A stretch of 64,000 nucleotides of DNA from Paenibacillus turpanensis (GTDB lineage: Bacteria > Bacillota > Bacilli > Paenibacillales > YIM-B00363). The stretch spans positions 62,001-126,000 of the forward strand of contig NZ_WTLI01000008.1 of the NCBI RefSeq assembly GCF_011421635.1, in the 5' to 3' direction. Each line of letters begins with the position of its first letter. Positions within the stretch are counted from its first letter, which is position 1. Below the pieces are notes generated by a model, which ran no database searches, had not been told where the DNA came from, and saw only the letters and a list, made by a program, of their open reading frames with translations. Below are positions 35,382 through 44,539 of the stretch, in pieces. A program made the translations under genes and the position numbers.

Positions 35382-36935
35382 ATGAGAAAAATTTATATAT
35401 TTGATACGACACTGCGGGACGGCGAGCAGTCCCCGGGCGTAAACCTGAATACCCAAGAGAAGGTCGAAATCGCACTGCAGCTGGAAAAGCTCGGTGTCGA
35501 TCGGATCGAGGCCGGGTTTCCGGCTGCTTCGCCGGGCGACCTGGCTGCGGTGAACGCCGTAGCCAGAGCGGTGAAGAACGCATCCGTTATCGGCCTCTCC
35601 CGTTCCCGGGAGCAGGACATCGAAGCGGTTCGTGAAGCTTTGAAGGGTGCGCAGGACCCGTGCATCCATTTGTTCCTGGCGACCTCGCCGATTCATCGAA
35701 AGCATAAGCTTCGCATGGAAAAGCAGCAGGTGCTGGAAACGGCGGAAGCTGCCATCCGGTATGCGAAGAAATACTTCGATAAAATCGAGTTCTCGCCGGA
35801 GGACGCTGGACGGACGGAGCTGGACTTCCTTTGCGAGGTTACGGCGATGGCCATCCGCGCGGGCGCGACGGTTGTGAACATTCCGGACACGGTCGGGTAT
35901 ATGACGCCGAGCGAATTTGGTAATATTTTCAAGGTGCTGCGCGAGCAGGTGCCGGGCTGCGAGAAGATCCAGCTCAGCGCACACTGCCACGACGATCTTG
36001 GCATGGCGACGGCGAATGCGCTGGCTGCGATCGAGAACGGAGCCGATCAGGTGGAGGGCACGATCAACGGAATCGGGGAGCGTGCAGGCAACACCGCGAT
36101 CGAGGAAGTGGCGATGGCGCTGGAAACCCGCCAAGCGTTCTATGGCGCGAAGACGGGGCTCGTTCTGAGCGAAATCGCTCGCACCAGCCGTTTAGTCAGC
36201 AAGCTGACCGGCATGGTGGTGCCGGGCAACAAGGCGATTGTCGGGGCGAATGCGTTCGCGCATGAATCCGGCATTCACCAAGACGGTATGCTGAAGGAAA
36301 AAACGACGTACGAAATCATTTCGCCGGAAACAATTGGCTTGAAGGACAGCAAGCTGGTGCTCGGCAAGCATTCCGGTCGCCATGCGTTCCGCGAAAAGCT
36401 GATTGATCTCGGCTATGAGCTTTCGGACGAAAAAGTGAATGAAGCTTTCGCGAAGTTCAAAGACTTGGCGGACCGCAAAAAATCGGTTACCGATGAGGAT
36501 CTTCGTGCTCTGATCGAAGAAAAGCTCATTCAAACGCCGGAGCTGTTCGTGGTGGAGGCGATCCGTGTTTCCTACGGCGAGCCGCAAACCGCGACGCAGG
36601 CAACCGTGCGCCTGAAGGCGGCGGACGGCTCGATTCACGAGCAGTCGGCGGAAGGCAACGGTTCGGTTGACGCGATTTACAAGGCGATCGACAAGGTGAC
36701 GGGGGAGCAGGTGGAGCTGGAGGATTACTCCGTGAAATCCGTATCCCACGAAACCGACGCGCTCGGCGAGGCGCATGTTCACCTTCGCCAAGGCGAGCTC
36801 TCCGTACACGGCCGCGGCGTCAGCACGGACGTTCTGGAAGCAAGCGCCAAGGCGTACATGGATGCGGTGAACCGCTTAGTCGATAAGCGGAACAACCCGG
36901 GCAGCACTCGTGCAGGCAGCATGAAGCTGCTGTAA
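35382..36935 (+). CDS. leuA: 2-isopropylmalate synthase
   Basis: 517 residues, the long form with a leucine-binding regulatory domain. It condenses acetyl-CoA with 2-ketoisovalerate, the first step of leucine synthesis. [20 protein letters not shown], the metal site [20 protein letters not shown] and [19 protein letters not shown] are diagnostic. The C-terminal LeuA dimer domain runs from about residue 380 to 510. The ribosome site GGGGTGA lies in a small GGGG-TGA-CCCC palindrome. A terminator follows; leuB lies 10.6 kb further on and leuCD are not in the window. Confidence 0.97.
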   Translation: MRKIYIFDTTLRDGEQSPGVNLNTQEKVEIALQLEKLGVDRIEAGFPAASPGDLAAVNAVARAVKNASVIGLSRSREQDIEAVREALKGAQDPCIHLFLATSPIHRKHKLRMEKQQVLETAEAAIRYAKKYFDKIEFSPEDAGRTELDFLCEVTAMAIRAGATVVNIPDTVGYMTPSEFGNIFKVLREQVPGCEKIQLSAHCHDDLGMATANALAAIENGADQVEGTINGIGERAGNTAIEEVAMALETRQAFYGAKTGLVLSEIARTSRLVSKLTGMVVPGNKAIVGANAFAHESGIHQDGMLKEKTTYEIISPETIGLKDSKLVLGKHSGRHAFREKLIDLGYELSDEKVNEAFAKFKDLADRKKSVTDEDLRALIEEKLIQTPELFVVEAIRVSYGEPQTATQATVRLKAADGSIHEQSAEGNGSVDAIYKAIDKVTGEQVELEDYSVKSVSHETDALGEAHVHLRQGELSVHGRGVSTDVLEASAKAYMDAVNRLVDKRNNPGSTRAGSMKLL

Positions 36936-36993
36936 GACAAGGAAATACTGCATCGATGCAGGCACGAGTAGCCGTGCATGTATAATCGAATAT

Positions 36994-37050
36994 GAACCCT
37001 TATCGAGCCAAGCGAACACACAACGCTTGTAAATCGGTAAGGGTTTTTGT
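36994..37050 (+). terminator. Terminator of ilvBNC-leuA
   Basis: AACCCTTATCGA pairs with TCGGTAAGGGTT (one G-U); an inner AAGCG/CGCTT stem lies within, and five T follow. Confidence 0.85.
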
Positions 37051-37191
37051 TTAGCAAAACTACGGTAGAATGAAGAGTGGGCGGGCTCGTATTCAGATAT
37101 CGCATTCAAAAGCCGGGATTCGGAATCGAAGGCTGAAAAAGATCTGTATAAGCAAAGAGGCGCATTTTGATCAGAAAATCATAAATCCCTA

Positions 37192-37220
37192 TTGCTAAAA
37201 CTAATGTACTTAGTTATTAT
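37192..37220 (+). promoter_or_regulatory. Promoter of the MBL-TetR operon
   Basis: TTGCTA (37192-37197), a 17 bp spacer and TATTAT (37215-37220). The first operator palindrome fills the spacer and the second starts directly after the -10. Confidence 0.5.
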
Positions 37221-37239
37221 ACTAATATAATTAGTTTTA
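37196..37239. promoter_or_regulatory. Double palindromic operator, probably for the TetR regulator
   Basis: Two related palindromes: ACTAATGTACTTAGT (37200-37214) and ACTAATATAATTAGT (37221-37235). Their centres are 21 bp apart, two turns of the helix. An outer perfect 10 bp repeat, TAAAACTAAT/ATTAGTTTTA, spans both. The layout fits cooperative binding of two dimers of the TetR protein encoded in the operon. Confidence 0.65.
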
Positions 37240-37265
37240 AGTCATGAAAAAGAGGGATGATACTC

Positions 37266-37997
37266 GTGAGAACGATTCGTAATCAAAACGTAATTCAACT
37301 AACCTTTATGCCGCGATGGTTTCCGGTCAACTGTTATTTTGTAGAGGAAGCCAAGGAGCTGACGCTCATTGACGCCGCGCTTCCTTTCAGTGCGGAACCG
37401 ATTGTTCGTGCTGCCGAGCAGATCGGAAAACCGATTACACGCATTATATTGACGCATGCTCATGACGATCATGTCGGAGCGCTGGATAAACTGAAATCGA
37501 TGCTGCCGGCAGCGGAAGTTCTTATTTCTGAGCGGGATGCGGGTCTATTGAAGGGTGACCGCAGCTTGCTTCCGGATGAGCCGCAAACCCCGATAAAGGG
37601 AGGCGTTCCAAAAGCAGTGAAGACCCGTCCTGACCGGCTTCTGCGCGAAGGGGATCAGATCGGCTCCTTAAGTGCCATTGCTGCGCCGGGCCATACTCCC
37701 GGGCACATGGCGTTCCTCGATACCCGTTCAGGGGCGCTTATTGCAGGCGATGCTTTTCAGATTCGCGGGGGAATGGCGGTATCGGGCGTTATGAAGCCGT
37801 TGTTCCCGTTTCCGGCGTTAGCTACGTGGAGTTTGTCCAAGGCTTTGGACAGCGCGCGCAAGCTGCGGGATTTGAAGCCGAGTCTGCTTGCGGTTGGACA
37901 TGGCGAGCTGCTCGAGAACCCGGCAACTGCTATCGACAGAGCCATAGAGGAAGCCGAGCGCAAGCTGCAAAAGCTGCGCATTCATACGGCTGGGTAG
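37266..37997 (+). CDS. Metallo-beta-lactamase fold hydrolase
   Basis: 243 residues from a GTG at 37266, nine bases after AGAGGG; an ATG at 37257 abuts that site. The metal ligands are in place: THAHDDHVG (HxHxDH), GHTPGHMAF, the bridging aspartate in LIAGDAFQIRGG, and VGHGELLEN. The glyoxalase II-like layout fits hydrolysis of a thioester or ester. It is the first gene of a two-gene operon with a TetR regulator, so its substrate may be related to the regulator's ligand (inference). Confidence 0.88.
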   Translation: MRTIRNQNVIQLTFMPRWFPVNCYFVEEAKELTLIDAALPFSAEPIVRAAEQIGKPITRIILTHAHDDHVGALDKLKSMLPAAEVLISERDAGLLKGDRSLLPDEPQTPIKGGVPKAVKTRPDRLLREGDQIGSLSAIAAPGHTPGHMAFLDTRSGALIAGDAFQIRGGMAVSGVMKPLFPFPALATWSLSKALDSARKLRDLKPSLLAVGHGELLENPATAIDRAIEEAERKLQKLRIHTAG

Positions 37998-38011
37998 GAG
38001 GAGAGACTACA

Positions 38012-38581
38012 ATGTCGCCGCGAATTGGATTGAATCAAATTATGATATTGGAAGAAGCCGCTCGTGCGGCGGATGAAGCCGGGCTTGAAAGTGTAACCTT
38101 GGCGGAGCTTGCGAAGCGCTTGCAGGTCAAGACGCCTTCGTTATACAACCATATCGGCGGGCTGCCGGATCTGCGAAAGAGCTTGGCCATTCACGGGCTT
38201 GAGCAGCTTAGGATCGCATTGCTGAATGGCACCGTCGGGAAGGCGGGTGAAGAGGCTGTGCTTGCCGTAGGCCGTTCCTATGTCGGCTTTGTAAGACAGC
38301 GCCCCGGGCTCTATGAAGCAACGCTTTCAGCACCGGACCCGCTGGACCCGGATGTGTCTGCGGCAAGCGATGAGATTCTCACCTTCATGCTGAGAATTAT
38401 GGACGGCTTCGGGCTAACGGAAGAAAAGGCGCTGCACGCTGTACGTGCTTTCCGCAGCATGGTGCACGGGTTTGCTTCGCTTGAGCTGAAGAACGGCTTT
38501 AATATGGCCCTTAATCGGGATCAAAGTCTAGAACTGATGCTCATAACGTATTTACGGGGCTTAGCGCTCTCCACAGCTTAA
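38012..38581 (+). CDS. TetR/AcrR family regulator
   Basis: 189 residues. The helix-turn-helix comprises ILEEAARAADEAGLESVTLA and LAKRLQVKTPSLYNHIGGLP. The C-terminal domain (RSYVGFVRQRPGLYEATL, FRSMVHGFASLEL) is the WHG/TetR_C_33 type. AGGAGGAGA precedes the ATG at 38012, 15 bp after the hydrolase stop. The two palindromes before the operon are its likely operators, so it probably represses itself and the hydrolase until a ligand appears. Confidence 0.9.
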   Translation: MSPRIGLNQIMILEEAARAADEAGLESVTLAELAKRLQVKTPSLYNHIGGLPDLRKSLAIHGLEQLRIALLNGTVGKAGEEAVLAVGRSYVGFVRQRPGLYEATLSAPDPLDPDVSAASDEILTFMLRIMDGFGLTEEKALHAVRAFRSMVHGFASLELKNGFNMALNRDQSLELMLITYLRGLALSTA

Positions 38582-38660
38582 AAGAAACGAAGGGAAAAGA
38601 AGAAGACTAAAAGAACAGGGTATGCCGGAAATAAAAGAGCACATAAGGTAAACATGCATG

Positions 38661-38739
38661 ACCTGGACTTGGAACTGGAACTGGAACTGGACCTGGACTT
38701 GGCCTTGGCCCTGGGGCCCTGGGGTCCTGGAACTGGACC
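38661..38739. repeat. Imperfect hexanucleotide repeat
   Basis: About 13 units of the pattern NNCTGG or NNTTGG (ACCTGG, ACTTGG, AACTGG three times, and variants), with two extra GG insertions. It lies between convergent genes and is much richer in GC than its flanks. Such tracts can slip during replication. Confidence 0.85.
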
Positions 38740-38750
38740 ACATAAATAAT

Positions 38751-38792
38751 AAACGGCCTGTTTCCCTAACTTCTTAGAGAAACGGGCCGTTC
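38751..38792. terminator. Terminator at the end of tctCBA
   Basis: AACGGCCTGTTTC and GAAACGGGCCGTT pair over 13 bp (one G-U). It is just beyond the leftward tctA stop and can act on both strands. Confidence 0.75.
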
Positions 38793-38797
38793 CATTG

Positions 38798-40321
38798 TTA
38801 TGCTTCTTCGACAACCGTATTTTTGCCGCGCAGACGAAGCAGCATCGGAATAAGCAGCCACAGCAGAGCGATAACTAAAAATACAGCTGAAATCGGATTT
38901 TGCACAAACACTAGAAAATCCCCGTTAGATGAGGTCAGTGCTCTGCGCATATTGTTCTCAATCATCGGACCAAGGACTAGCCCGAGAACGAGAGGGGCAA
39001 GCGGGAATTCATGCTTGCTAAGGAAGTAGCCAGCTACTCCGCAGCCAACGAGCAGCAGAAGGTCGAAGAGCTGAACTTGAACGGCGTACACACCGAATAC
39101 GGAAATTGCTACGATGATCGGCAGCAAATATTTCGAAGGCGTTTGAATCAGCTTTGCAAACACTTTGACCAATGGCATGTTCAGAACAAGCAGCATCAGG
39201 TTGCCGACGAACATACTTGCAATGAGCCCCCATGCGACGCCAGGATGCTCTTCAAAGAGCAGCGGACCTGGCTGCACGTTATACATAATGAGCGCGCCCA
39301 TTAATATTGCAGTGGTGCCTGATCCCGGAATGCCAAGGGTCAGCAGAGGGATCATCGCCCCGCCGGAAGCAGCGTTGTTCGCCGACTCCGGGGCAGCGAC
39401 GCCTTCGATTGCACCCTTGCCGAATTTTTCCGGGTGTTTACTGAGCTTTTTCTCAAGAATATAGGAAAAGAAGGAAGCAAGGGTAGCGCCTGCTCCCGGC
39501 AAAATCCCGATAAAGAAGCCTAAGAAGGAGCCGCGTACAATCGGCACCGCACTATCCTTCATGTCCTGCCGGGTTGGAAGGATGCGGCCGACCTTGGAAA
39601 CCGTGCCGCCCGTATAATCGCGTTCACGAATCGATTTAAAGACTTCTCCAAGGGCGAACAAACCGACCGCAATCGTTAAAAATTCAAAGCCCGAATACAG
39701 GGTCGGCTGATCGTAAGTAAAACGTGCGACACCGGAAACATTGTCGATGCCGACTGTTGCAAGCAGTAGACCGAAAACGGTCATGATGAGCGCTTTCGTC
39801 ATCGATTTGCCGGCAAGCCCGCTGACGGCTGCGAGACCGAGCAGCATAAGCGAGAAGTATTCCGCCGGCCCGAAGCTGATGGCCACCGCAGACAGAGGCT
39901 GCGCGAGCAGGACAAGCGCGATCAGCGTAAGAATCCCGGCGAAAAACGAGCCGATCGCCGAAATGGAAAGTGCCGCCCCGGCACGGCCTTGGCGCGCCAT
40001 TTGGTAGCCGTCGAGTGTAGTCACGACGGATGAGGACTCGCCCGGCGTATTCAGCAGGATCGACGTCGTCGAGCCGCCGTACATCGCGCCGTAATAGACG
40101 CCGGCAAGCAAAATAATGGCGCTGGTCGCCGCTTCTTCAGGCGAAAGACCTCCCGTGAGCGAGGTAGTCACCGGAATAAGCAGCGCCACGCCGCTCATGG
40201 GCCCGATGCCGGGGAGAACACCGACTGCGGTGCCGATGAGCACGCCGACGAAAGCAAAAAGCAGGTTATGCCACTGAAGCGCGGTGGCGAAGCCATTCAT
40301 TAAATATTGCATCACATCCAT
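38798..40321 (-). CDS. tctA: Tripartite tricarboxylate transporter, large permease TctA
   Basis: 507 residues with about eleven to twelve membrane helices. The family signature is strong: GVLPGIGPMSGVALLIPVT, YYGAMYGGSTTSILLNTPGE, GILPGAGATLASFFSYILEK and the late TLGIPGSGTTAILMGALIMY. It carries citrate-like tricarboxylates or other carboxylates with help from TctB and the periplasmic-type binding protein TctC. GGGAGGGA precedes the ATG. It is the last gene of tctCBA and ends in a terminator. Confidence 0.95.
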   Translation of the reverse strand: MDVMQYLMNGFATALQWHNLLFAFVGVLIGTAVGVLPGIGPMSGVALLIPVTTSLTGGLSPEEAATSAIILLAGVYYGAMYGGSTTSILLNTPGESSSVVTTLDGYQMARQGRAGAALSISAIGSFFAGILTLIALVLLAQPLSAVAISFGPAEYFSLMLLGLAAVSGLAGKSMTKALIMTVFGLLLATVGIDNVSGVARFTYDQPTLYSGFEFLTIAVGLFALGEVFKSIRERDYTGGTVSKVGRILPTRQDMKDSAVPIVRGSFLGFFIGILPGAGATLASFFSYILEKKLSKHPEKFGKGAIEGVAAPESANNAASGGAMIPLLTLGIPGSGTTAILMGALIMYNVQPGPLLFEEHPGVAWGLIASMFVGNLMLLVLNMPLVKVFAKLIQTPSKYLLPIIVAISVFGVYAVQVQLFDLLLLVGCGVAGYFLSKHEFPLAPLVLGLVLGPMIENNMRRALTSSNGDFLVFVQNPISAVFLVIALLWLLIPMLLRLRGKNTVVEEA

Positions 40322-40333
40322 GGTGTTCCCTCC

Positions 40334-40816
40334 CTACATTCCGAGCCAAGCTGGCAGCGGGGGCAGTGTGCCCTGAAGTAAATTAACGTACAGCACATAA
40401 ACAAGAATGGAAAAAGCGGCGGAAATCCCGATCGACTTCAGCAGTCCGCTTCGGGACATGACTTGAAACCCGGTTAATAAAAACAAAAACGTGCTGATGA
40501 TATAGCCTAAGGGCTCCATCAGAAGCACATAGGCTATTGTCGCACCCAGGATCAGCAGGAATCGGGTATTATCCGGCTTCTCTCCATCAGCGGCATCGGA
40601 TGCTCCGGTGGAGGCGCGGAGCTGCTTTCTGCTCTCAAAGATCAGCTTGATACTGAGCAGGACGAGCAGGGAGCCTAGGACGAGGGGAAACAGATCCGGG
40701 CCTACGCTGCTTCCAAAAGCGGTAGCCGCAAGCTTCCGGCTTTCCCAGACGAATGCTCCGCCAACGAGTAGAAATAGAATGGCCGCCCCGATATCGAAAT
40801 TTTTGACGTATCGCAT
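40334..40816 (-). CDS. tctB: Tripartite tricarboxylate transporter, small permease TctB
   Basis: 160 residues with four membrane helices (for example FDIGAAILFLLVGGAFVWES and FLLILGATIAYVLLMEPLGY), typical of TctB. It forms the membrane complex with TctA. It starts 81 bp after tctC, with an attenuator-like hairpin in between, and ends 12 bp before tctA. Confidence 0.9.
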   Translation of the reverse strand: MRYVKNFDIGAAILFLLVGGAFVWESRKLAATAFGSSVGPDLFPLVLGSLLVLLSIKLIFESRKQLRASTGASDAADGEKPDNTRFLLILGATIAYVLLMEPLGYIISTFLFLLTGFQVMSRSGLLKSIGISAAFSILVYVLYVNLLQGTLPPLPAWLGM

Positions 40817-40851
40817 GAGGAATCACCTCACCTCTCCAAGTAAAGATATAG

Positions 40852-40881
40852 AAAAAGGGAAGGGCGCGGGACGCCCCTCCC
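40852..40881 (-). terminator. Attenuator-like hairpin between tctC and tctB
   Basis: Read leftward, GGGAGGGGCG and CGCCCTTCCC pair with one mismatch and are followed by TTTTTC. A partial terminator here would let the binding protein be made in excess over the permeases, as in many binding-protein-dependent transporters. Confidence 0.6.
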
Positions 40882-40897
40882 GTTCAAGCGGTTTCAC

Positions 40898-41935
40898 TTA
40901 TTTTGCCATTCCGAGGGCGCTAAGCAGTTCTTTGATCAGCTTTTCCTGCTCGCCTAAGAACTTCGTGAAGTCTGCGCTGCCGCGGTATTCACTTTCCCAT
41001 CCGTTCGCTTGAAGCTCTTTCTTCCATTCTTCTTTTTCACTAAGTGCCTTTAGCGTCTTTTCCCAATATGCGAGCTCGTCCTTGGACATTTCCTTTGGTC
41101 CGAAGACACCGCGCCAGATCGTAAAGTCAACGTCGATTCCGGACTCCTTCAATGTAGGCACGTCTTTAAGGTCGCCTTTCAAGCGCTCAGTGGAAGTAAC
41201 GGCAAGCACTTTAACTTTGCCGGACTTCAAGTATTGGCCAACTGCGGAAGCATCCGTGGCAATCACATCAGCATTGGAGCCAAGCAGTGCCGCAATGGCT
41301 TCACCGCCGCCATCGTAGGATACGTATTTTACAGCTTTCGGGTCAACGCCTGATTTATAAGCTGGCAGCACTGCAATAAGGTGGTCCATGGAGCCAGGCG
41401 CAGAGCCGCCTGCAACCGTCAGCTTTTTCGGATCAGCCTTCATGTCCTTCATTAAGGACTGGATGTCGTTGTACGGAGAATTCGCAGCGACAACGATGGC
41501 GCCAAAATCTTTAGTAAGCTGGGCCAGCGGTGTTGTGTTTTGATAGCCGTAAGGGCTGTTTCCTTGGCTCTTCAGATTATTAATCAAGATCGGCGGAGAG
41601 TTAACAAGCAGGATATACGGGTTTTTTACTTCTTTCGTCGCGTATTCGGCCATGTACACGGCACCGCCGCCGCCCGGCTTGTTTTCTACCGTCATGGTTT
41701 GGCCGACAAGCTTCGTTTCACCCAAGATTTTTGTAAGGGAACGAGCGGTTTTGTCCCAGCCGCCGCCTGCGCCGGAAGGAGCGACAACGGTAATTGGCTT
41801 TTCAGGGTATTTGGAAGCGGGTTCAGCGCTGCCGCTGTTCGAAGCATCTGGCTTCGCACCTCCGCAGGCTGTAAGGCTTATGGCAAGAATCGCGGACAAA
41901 GCGGTTGTTTTCCACGGGAAACGGCTCATGTTCAT
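40898..41935 (-). CDS. tctC: Tricarboxylate-binding lipoprotein TctC
   Basis: 345 residues. The lipoprotein signal ends in SLTACGG, so the protein should sit on the outer face of the membrane. The mature part has the Bug/TctC layout: PITVVAPSGAGGGWDKTARS, VENKPGGGGAVYMAEYATKE, and the ligand-binding loop VAGGSAPGSMDHLIAV. It captures the carboxylate for TctA/TctB. It is the first gene of the leftward operon, GAGGGG precedes the ATG, and a cre-like site lies 28 bp upstream. Confidence 0.93.
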   Translation of the reverse strand: MNMSRFPWKTTALSAILAISLTACGGAKPDASNSGSAEPASKYPEKPITVVAPSGAGGGWDKTARSLTKILGETKLVGQTMTVENKPGGGGAVYMAEYATKEVKNPYILLVNSPPILINNLKSQGNSPYGYQNTTPLAQLTKDFGAIVVAANSPYNDIQSLMKDMKADPKKLTVAGGSAPGSMDHLIAVLPAYKSGVDPKAVKYVSYDGGGEAIAALLGSNADVIATDASAVGQYLKSGKVKVLAVTSTERLKGDLKDVPTLKESGIDVDFTIWRGVFGPKEMSKDELAYWEKTLKALSEKEEWKKELQANGWESEYRGSADFTKFLGEQEKLIKELLSALGMAK

Positions 41936-41962
41936 TTTGAAATACCCCTCTCATCTCTTTTA

Positions 41963-41976
41963 TGATAGCGCTTTCT
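41963..41976. promoter_or_regulatory. cre-like site before tctC
   Basis: TGATAGCGCTTTCT matches the degenerate CcpA operator TGWAARCGYTWNCW except for one base. It is in the short tctC upstream region, a plausible place for catabolite repression. Weak on sequence alone. Confidence 0.3.
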
Positions 41977-42139
41977 TTTTCTGGACTGATCTTATCACGG
42001 GAGTAGCATGGTTGAATAGCTTTCGCTGATAAGATGAATAATGTAAATTAACGTAATTTTGTTCATAAAAATCACGGGTCTTGCATTTCAGTCCCTTCTT
42101 GAAATCGATTACAATAGCAATGACAGAGGAGGAGATACC

Positions 42140-43732
42140 ATGACCATAAAGCTTCACACCAAGTTAGCGGTGTTTATATGCTCTCTTCTGGCCATTGTTA
42201 TTGTCGTGCTGGCACTGCTCTTTCAATCCTTATGGAGTTCCTCGGTGAAGGAGCAAATAGGTATACGGGCGCTGCATTTGGCTAAAACGGTCGCAGCAAT
42301 GCCGGAAATCAGGCAGGCTTTCGCCGAATCCGATCCTACGCAAAGCATTCAGCCATTGGCTGAAACGATCCGTAAGCAGACGGGCGCGTTATTTGTAGTG
42401 GTAGGGAACCGCGAAGGGATCCGTTATTCGCATCCGATACCGGAGAGAATTGGAATGCCGATGATGGGCGGGGATAATGGACCCGTTCTCGAAGGACATG
42501 CTATTATTTCCGAGGCTAAAGGCAGTATGGGGGTCTCGCTGCGCGGCAAGGCGCCGATCGTCGATGATCAAGACCAAGTGATCGGTGTCGTATCGGTCGG
42601 TTTTTTACTGGAGCATATACAGGAAACCCAGGGAAAGCAAACGAAGTACACTGTCCTTATTGCGGCAGCCTGTCTGTTGTTGGGGATGATCGGGGCTTGG
42701 ATGATTGCAGGAAAAATAAAGCAGGCTACTCATGGCTTGGAGCCGGAAGAGATCGGGAGACTTTATACGGAAAAGCAGGCGATTTTGCAGTCGCTCCGTG
42801 AAGGCATATTAGCGGTCAATGCCAAGGGACAAATCACAGCTGCCAATCTGGCTGCCAAGCGGATGCTCGATGTGCCGCCCGACATGGATGTGACCGGCGT
42901 TCCGGTAACCGAGATTTTGCCGAAAACAAGGTTACTCAATGTCATGCGCAGCGGAAAAGCTGAATTTGATGCGGAAACCGTACTAGGCGAGCATATTGTT
43001 GTAGCGAACCGCATTCCAATTATCGACGGACAGGACCGGATCATCGGGGCCGTCTCCTCATTTCGCAGCGTCACCGAGCTTAACGAGCTCAAAAGCCAGC
43101 TGTCGTTAATGAAAAAATATGCAGACGGGCTGCGAGCGCAAACGCATGAATTCGCCAACAAGCTGCATTTAATATCGGGACTAATTCAGCTGGATTTGTA
43201 TGATGAAGCACTTGAGGTCATTGTACAAGAGACAGATTCGCAGGAGGATATGATTGAATTTGTTACGGAACAAATTCCGGACCCGATCATCGGAGGATTG
43301 CTGATCGGCAAATTTAATCGGGCGAAGGAACTGAAGGTGGAGCTTGCATTGGATCGGGAAAGCTCATTTTGCGATGTGCCAAAGCATATTTCACGCAGCG
43401 ATATTGTGACGATTTTAGGCAATGTTATTGATAATGCGATGGAAGCGGTGCTTCTGCCTGGGGCAAGGGGCAAGCGGGTGACCATATTTATGACTGATCT
43501 CGGCCGTGATCTATTGATTGAGGTTTCGGATGAAGGGCCGGGCATTGCGGACGCGGACCGCGAGCGTATTTTTGAAGCGGGCTTCTCAACGAAGGCTTCG
43601 TCGGGCCGCGGGGTCGGACTTTCACTGGTGAGGCAGGCGATCCGTGATTTAGGCGGGTCAATCAGCATTTCCAGTTCACCGTTGGAGGGGACGACCTTGC
43701 TTGCAGTGATACCGAAGGGGGAACAGCAATGA
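42140..43732 (+). CDS. Sensor histidine kinase, CitA/DcuS type
   Basis: 530 residues. A membrane helix (about 9-31), an extracytoplasmic sensor domain with ALFVVVGNREGIRYSHPIPE and GPVLEGHAIISEAKGSMGVS (the citrate/malate sensor fold), a second helix near 175-195, a PAS domain, and a SpoB-type kinase core with H336 in QTHEFANKLHLISGL. The ATPase ends GRGVGLSLVRQAIRDLGGS. It should sense a di- or tricarboxylate outside the cell. The ATG at 42140 follows AGAGGAGGAG. It overlaps its response regulator by four bases and is divergent from tctCBA. Confidence 0.92.
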   Translation: MTIKLHTKLAVFICSLLAIVIVVLALLFQSLWSSSVKEQIGIRALHLAKTVAAMPEIRQAFAESDPTQSIQPLAETIRKQTGALFVVVGNREGIRYSHPIPERIGMPMMGGDNGPVLEGHAIISEAKGSMGVSLRGKAPIVDDQDQVIGVVSVGFLLEHIQETQGKQTKYTVLIAAACLLLGMIGAWMIAGKIKQATHGLEPEEIGRLYTEKQAILQSLREGILAVNAKGQITAANLAAKRMLDVPPDMDVTGVPVTEILPKTRLLNVMRSGKAEFDAETVLGEHIVVANRIPIIDGQDRIIGAVSSFRSVTELNELKSQLSLMKKYADGLRAQTHEFANKLHLISGLIQLDLYDEALEVIVQETDSQEDMIEFVTEQIPDPIIGGLLIGKFNRAKELKVELALDRESSFCDVPKHISRSDIVTILGNVIDNAMEAVLLPGARGKRVTIFMTDLGRDLLIEVSDEGPGIADADRERIFEAGFSTKASSGRGVGLSLVRQAIRDLGGSISISSSPLEGTTLLAVIPKGEQQ

Positions 43733-44418
43733 TTCAAGTATTGATCGCGGAGGATGATTCCCGTATTGGGCTTATCAATCAAAAATTTGTGGAAAAGGTT
43801 CCGGGCTACCGGGTCGTAGGGATTGCCGGGGATTGCCAGGATGCAATTCATTTTCTCGAAATCGATCCGAAGCCCGAGCTGGTGCTGCTCGATATTCAAT
43901 TTCCCGATGGCACCGGCTTTGATATTTTACAATATATTCACGAGCACTGTCCCGATACCGATGTGATCGCGATTACAGCGGCCAAAGAAGTAAGGACAAT
44001 ACGGGAAGCGATGCATAAAGGGGTGTTTGATTATATTGTAAAGCCGGTTATTTTCAGCCGCTTGGAGGAAACACTGGAGCGGTATAAAGAGTACCGGAAA
44101 CGGCTTAGTCTCATGGAAAGCAGCGGACAGCTCTTAGACCAGCAGGAAATTGATTCTCTTCGCGGGTCGCCGGAGCCGAATCGCAGCCAAGGGTGGCTGC
44201 CGAAGGGCATCGACAGGATGACGCTGGATAAGGTTTCGGCTCTCATGGAGCAGCGCAGCGAAATTACCGCTGAGGATCTGGGGCAGTCCATCGGAATCAG
44301 CCGCTCTACGGCGAGAAGGTATTTGGAGTATATGGTTTCGGAGGGTCGTCTTCGTGCGGATTTGTCTTATGGCACTGTGGGAAGACCGGAACGGATTTAC
44401 CGCCGAGCTGCAAGATAG
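43729..44418 (+). CDS. Response regulator, CitB/DctR type
   Basis: 229 residues. The receiver domain has the EDDSR acidic motif and the phosphorylation site D55 in LVLLDIQFPDGTGFD. The C-terminal domain carries a helix-turn-helix (ITAEDLGQSIGISRSTARRY, then YLEYMVSEGRLRAD), as in CitB, DcuR and MalR. It is the direct partner of the upstream kinase and probably activates tctCBA and perhaps the downstream malic enzyme gene when its carboxylate is present. Confidence 0.92.
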   Translation: MIQVLIAEDDSRIGLINQKFVEKVPGYRVVGIAGDCQDAIHFLEIDPKPELVLLDIQFPDGTGFDILQYIHEHCPDTDVIAITAAKEVRTIREAMHKGVFDYIVKPVIFSRLEETLERYKEYRKRLSLMESSGQLLDQQEIDSLRGSPEPNRSQGWLPKGIDRMTLDKVSALMEQRSEITAEDLGQSIGISRSTARRYLEYMVSEGRLRADLSYGTVGRPERIYRRAAR

Positions 44419-44479
44419 CGCTGACCGTGAACAAAATGAACAATAATCACTTTATGAACGAATACTTCACATCCAACTA

Positions 44480-44493
44480 TGTAAGCGGTACCA
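44480..44493. promoter_or_regulatory. cre-like site before the malic enzyme gene
   Basis: TGTAAGCGGTACCA fits the CcpA operator pattern TGWAANCGNTNNCA at every fixed position. It lies 47 bp before the malic enzyme start, so glucose may repress malate use. Confidence 0.5.
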
Positions 44494-44539
44494 TATACCC
44501 TATCAACAGGGACCTTTGTCCGTCAGGAGTGAAGAAGTT

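Noticed and set aside
38578-38814. Minus-strand frames through the hexanucleotide repeat
   Set aside because: The Gln/Val/Phe repeats are simply the translation of the DNA repeat; no ribosome site or domain is present.
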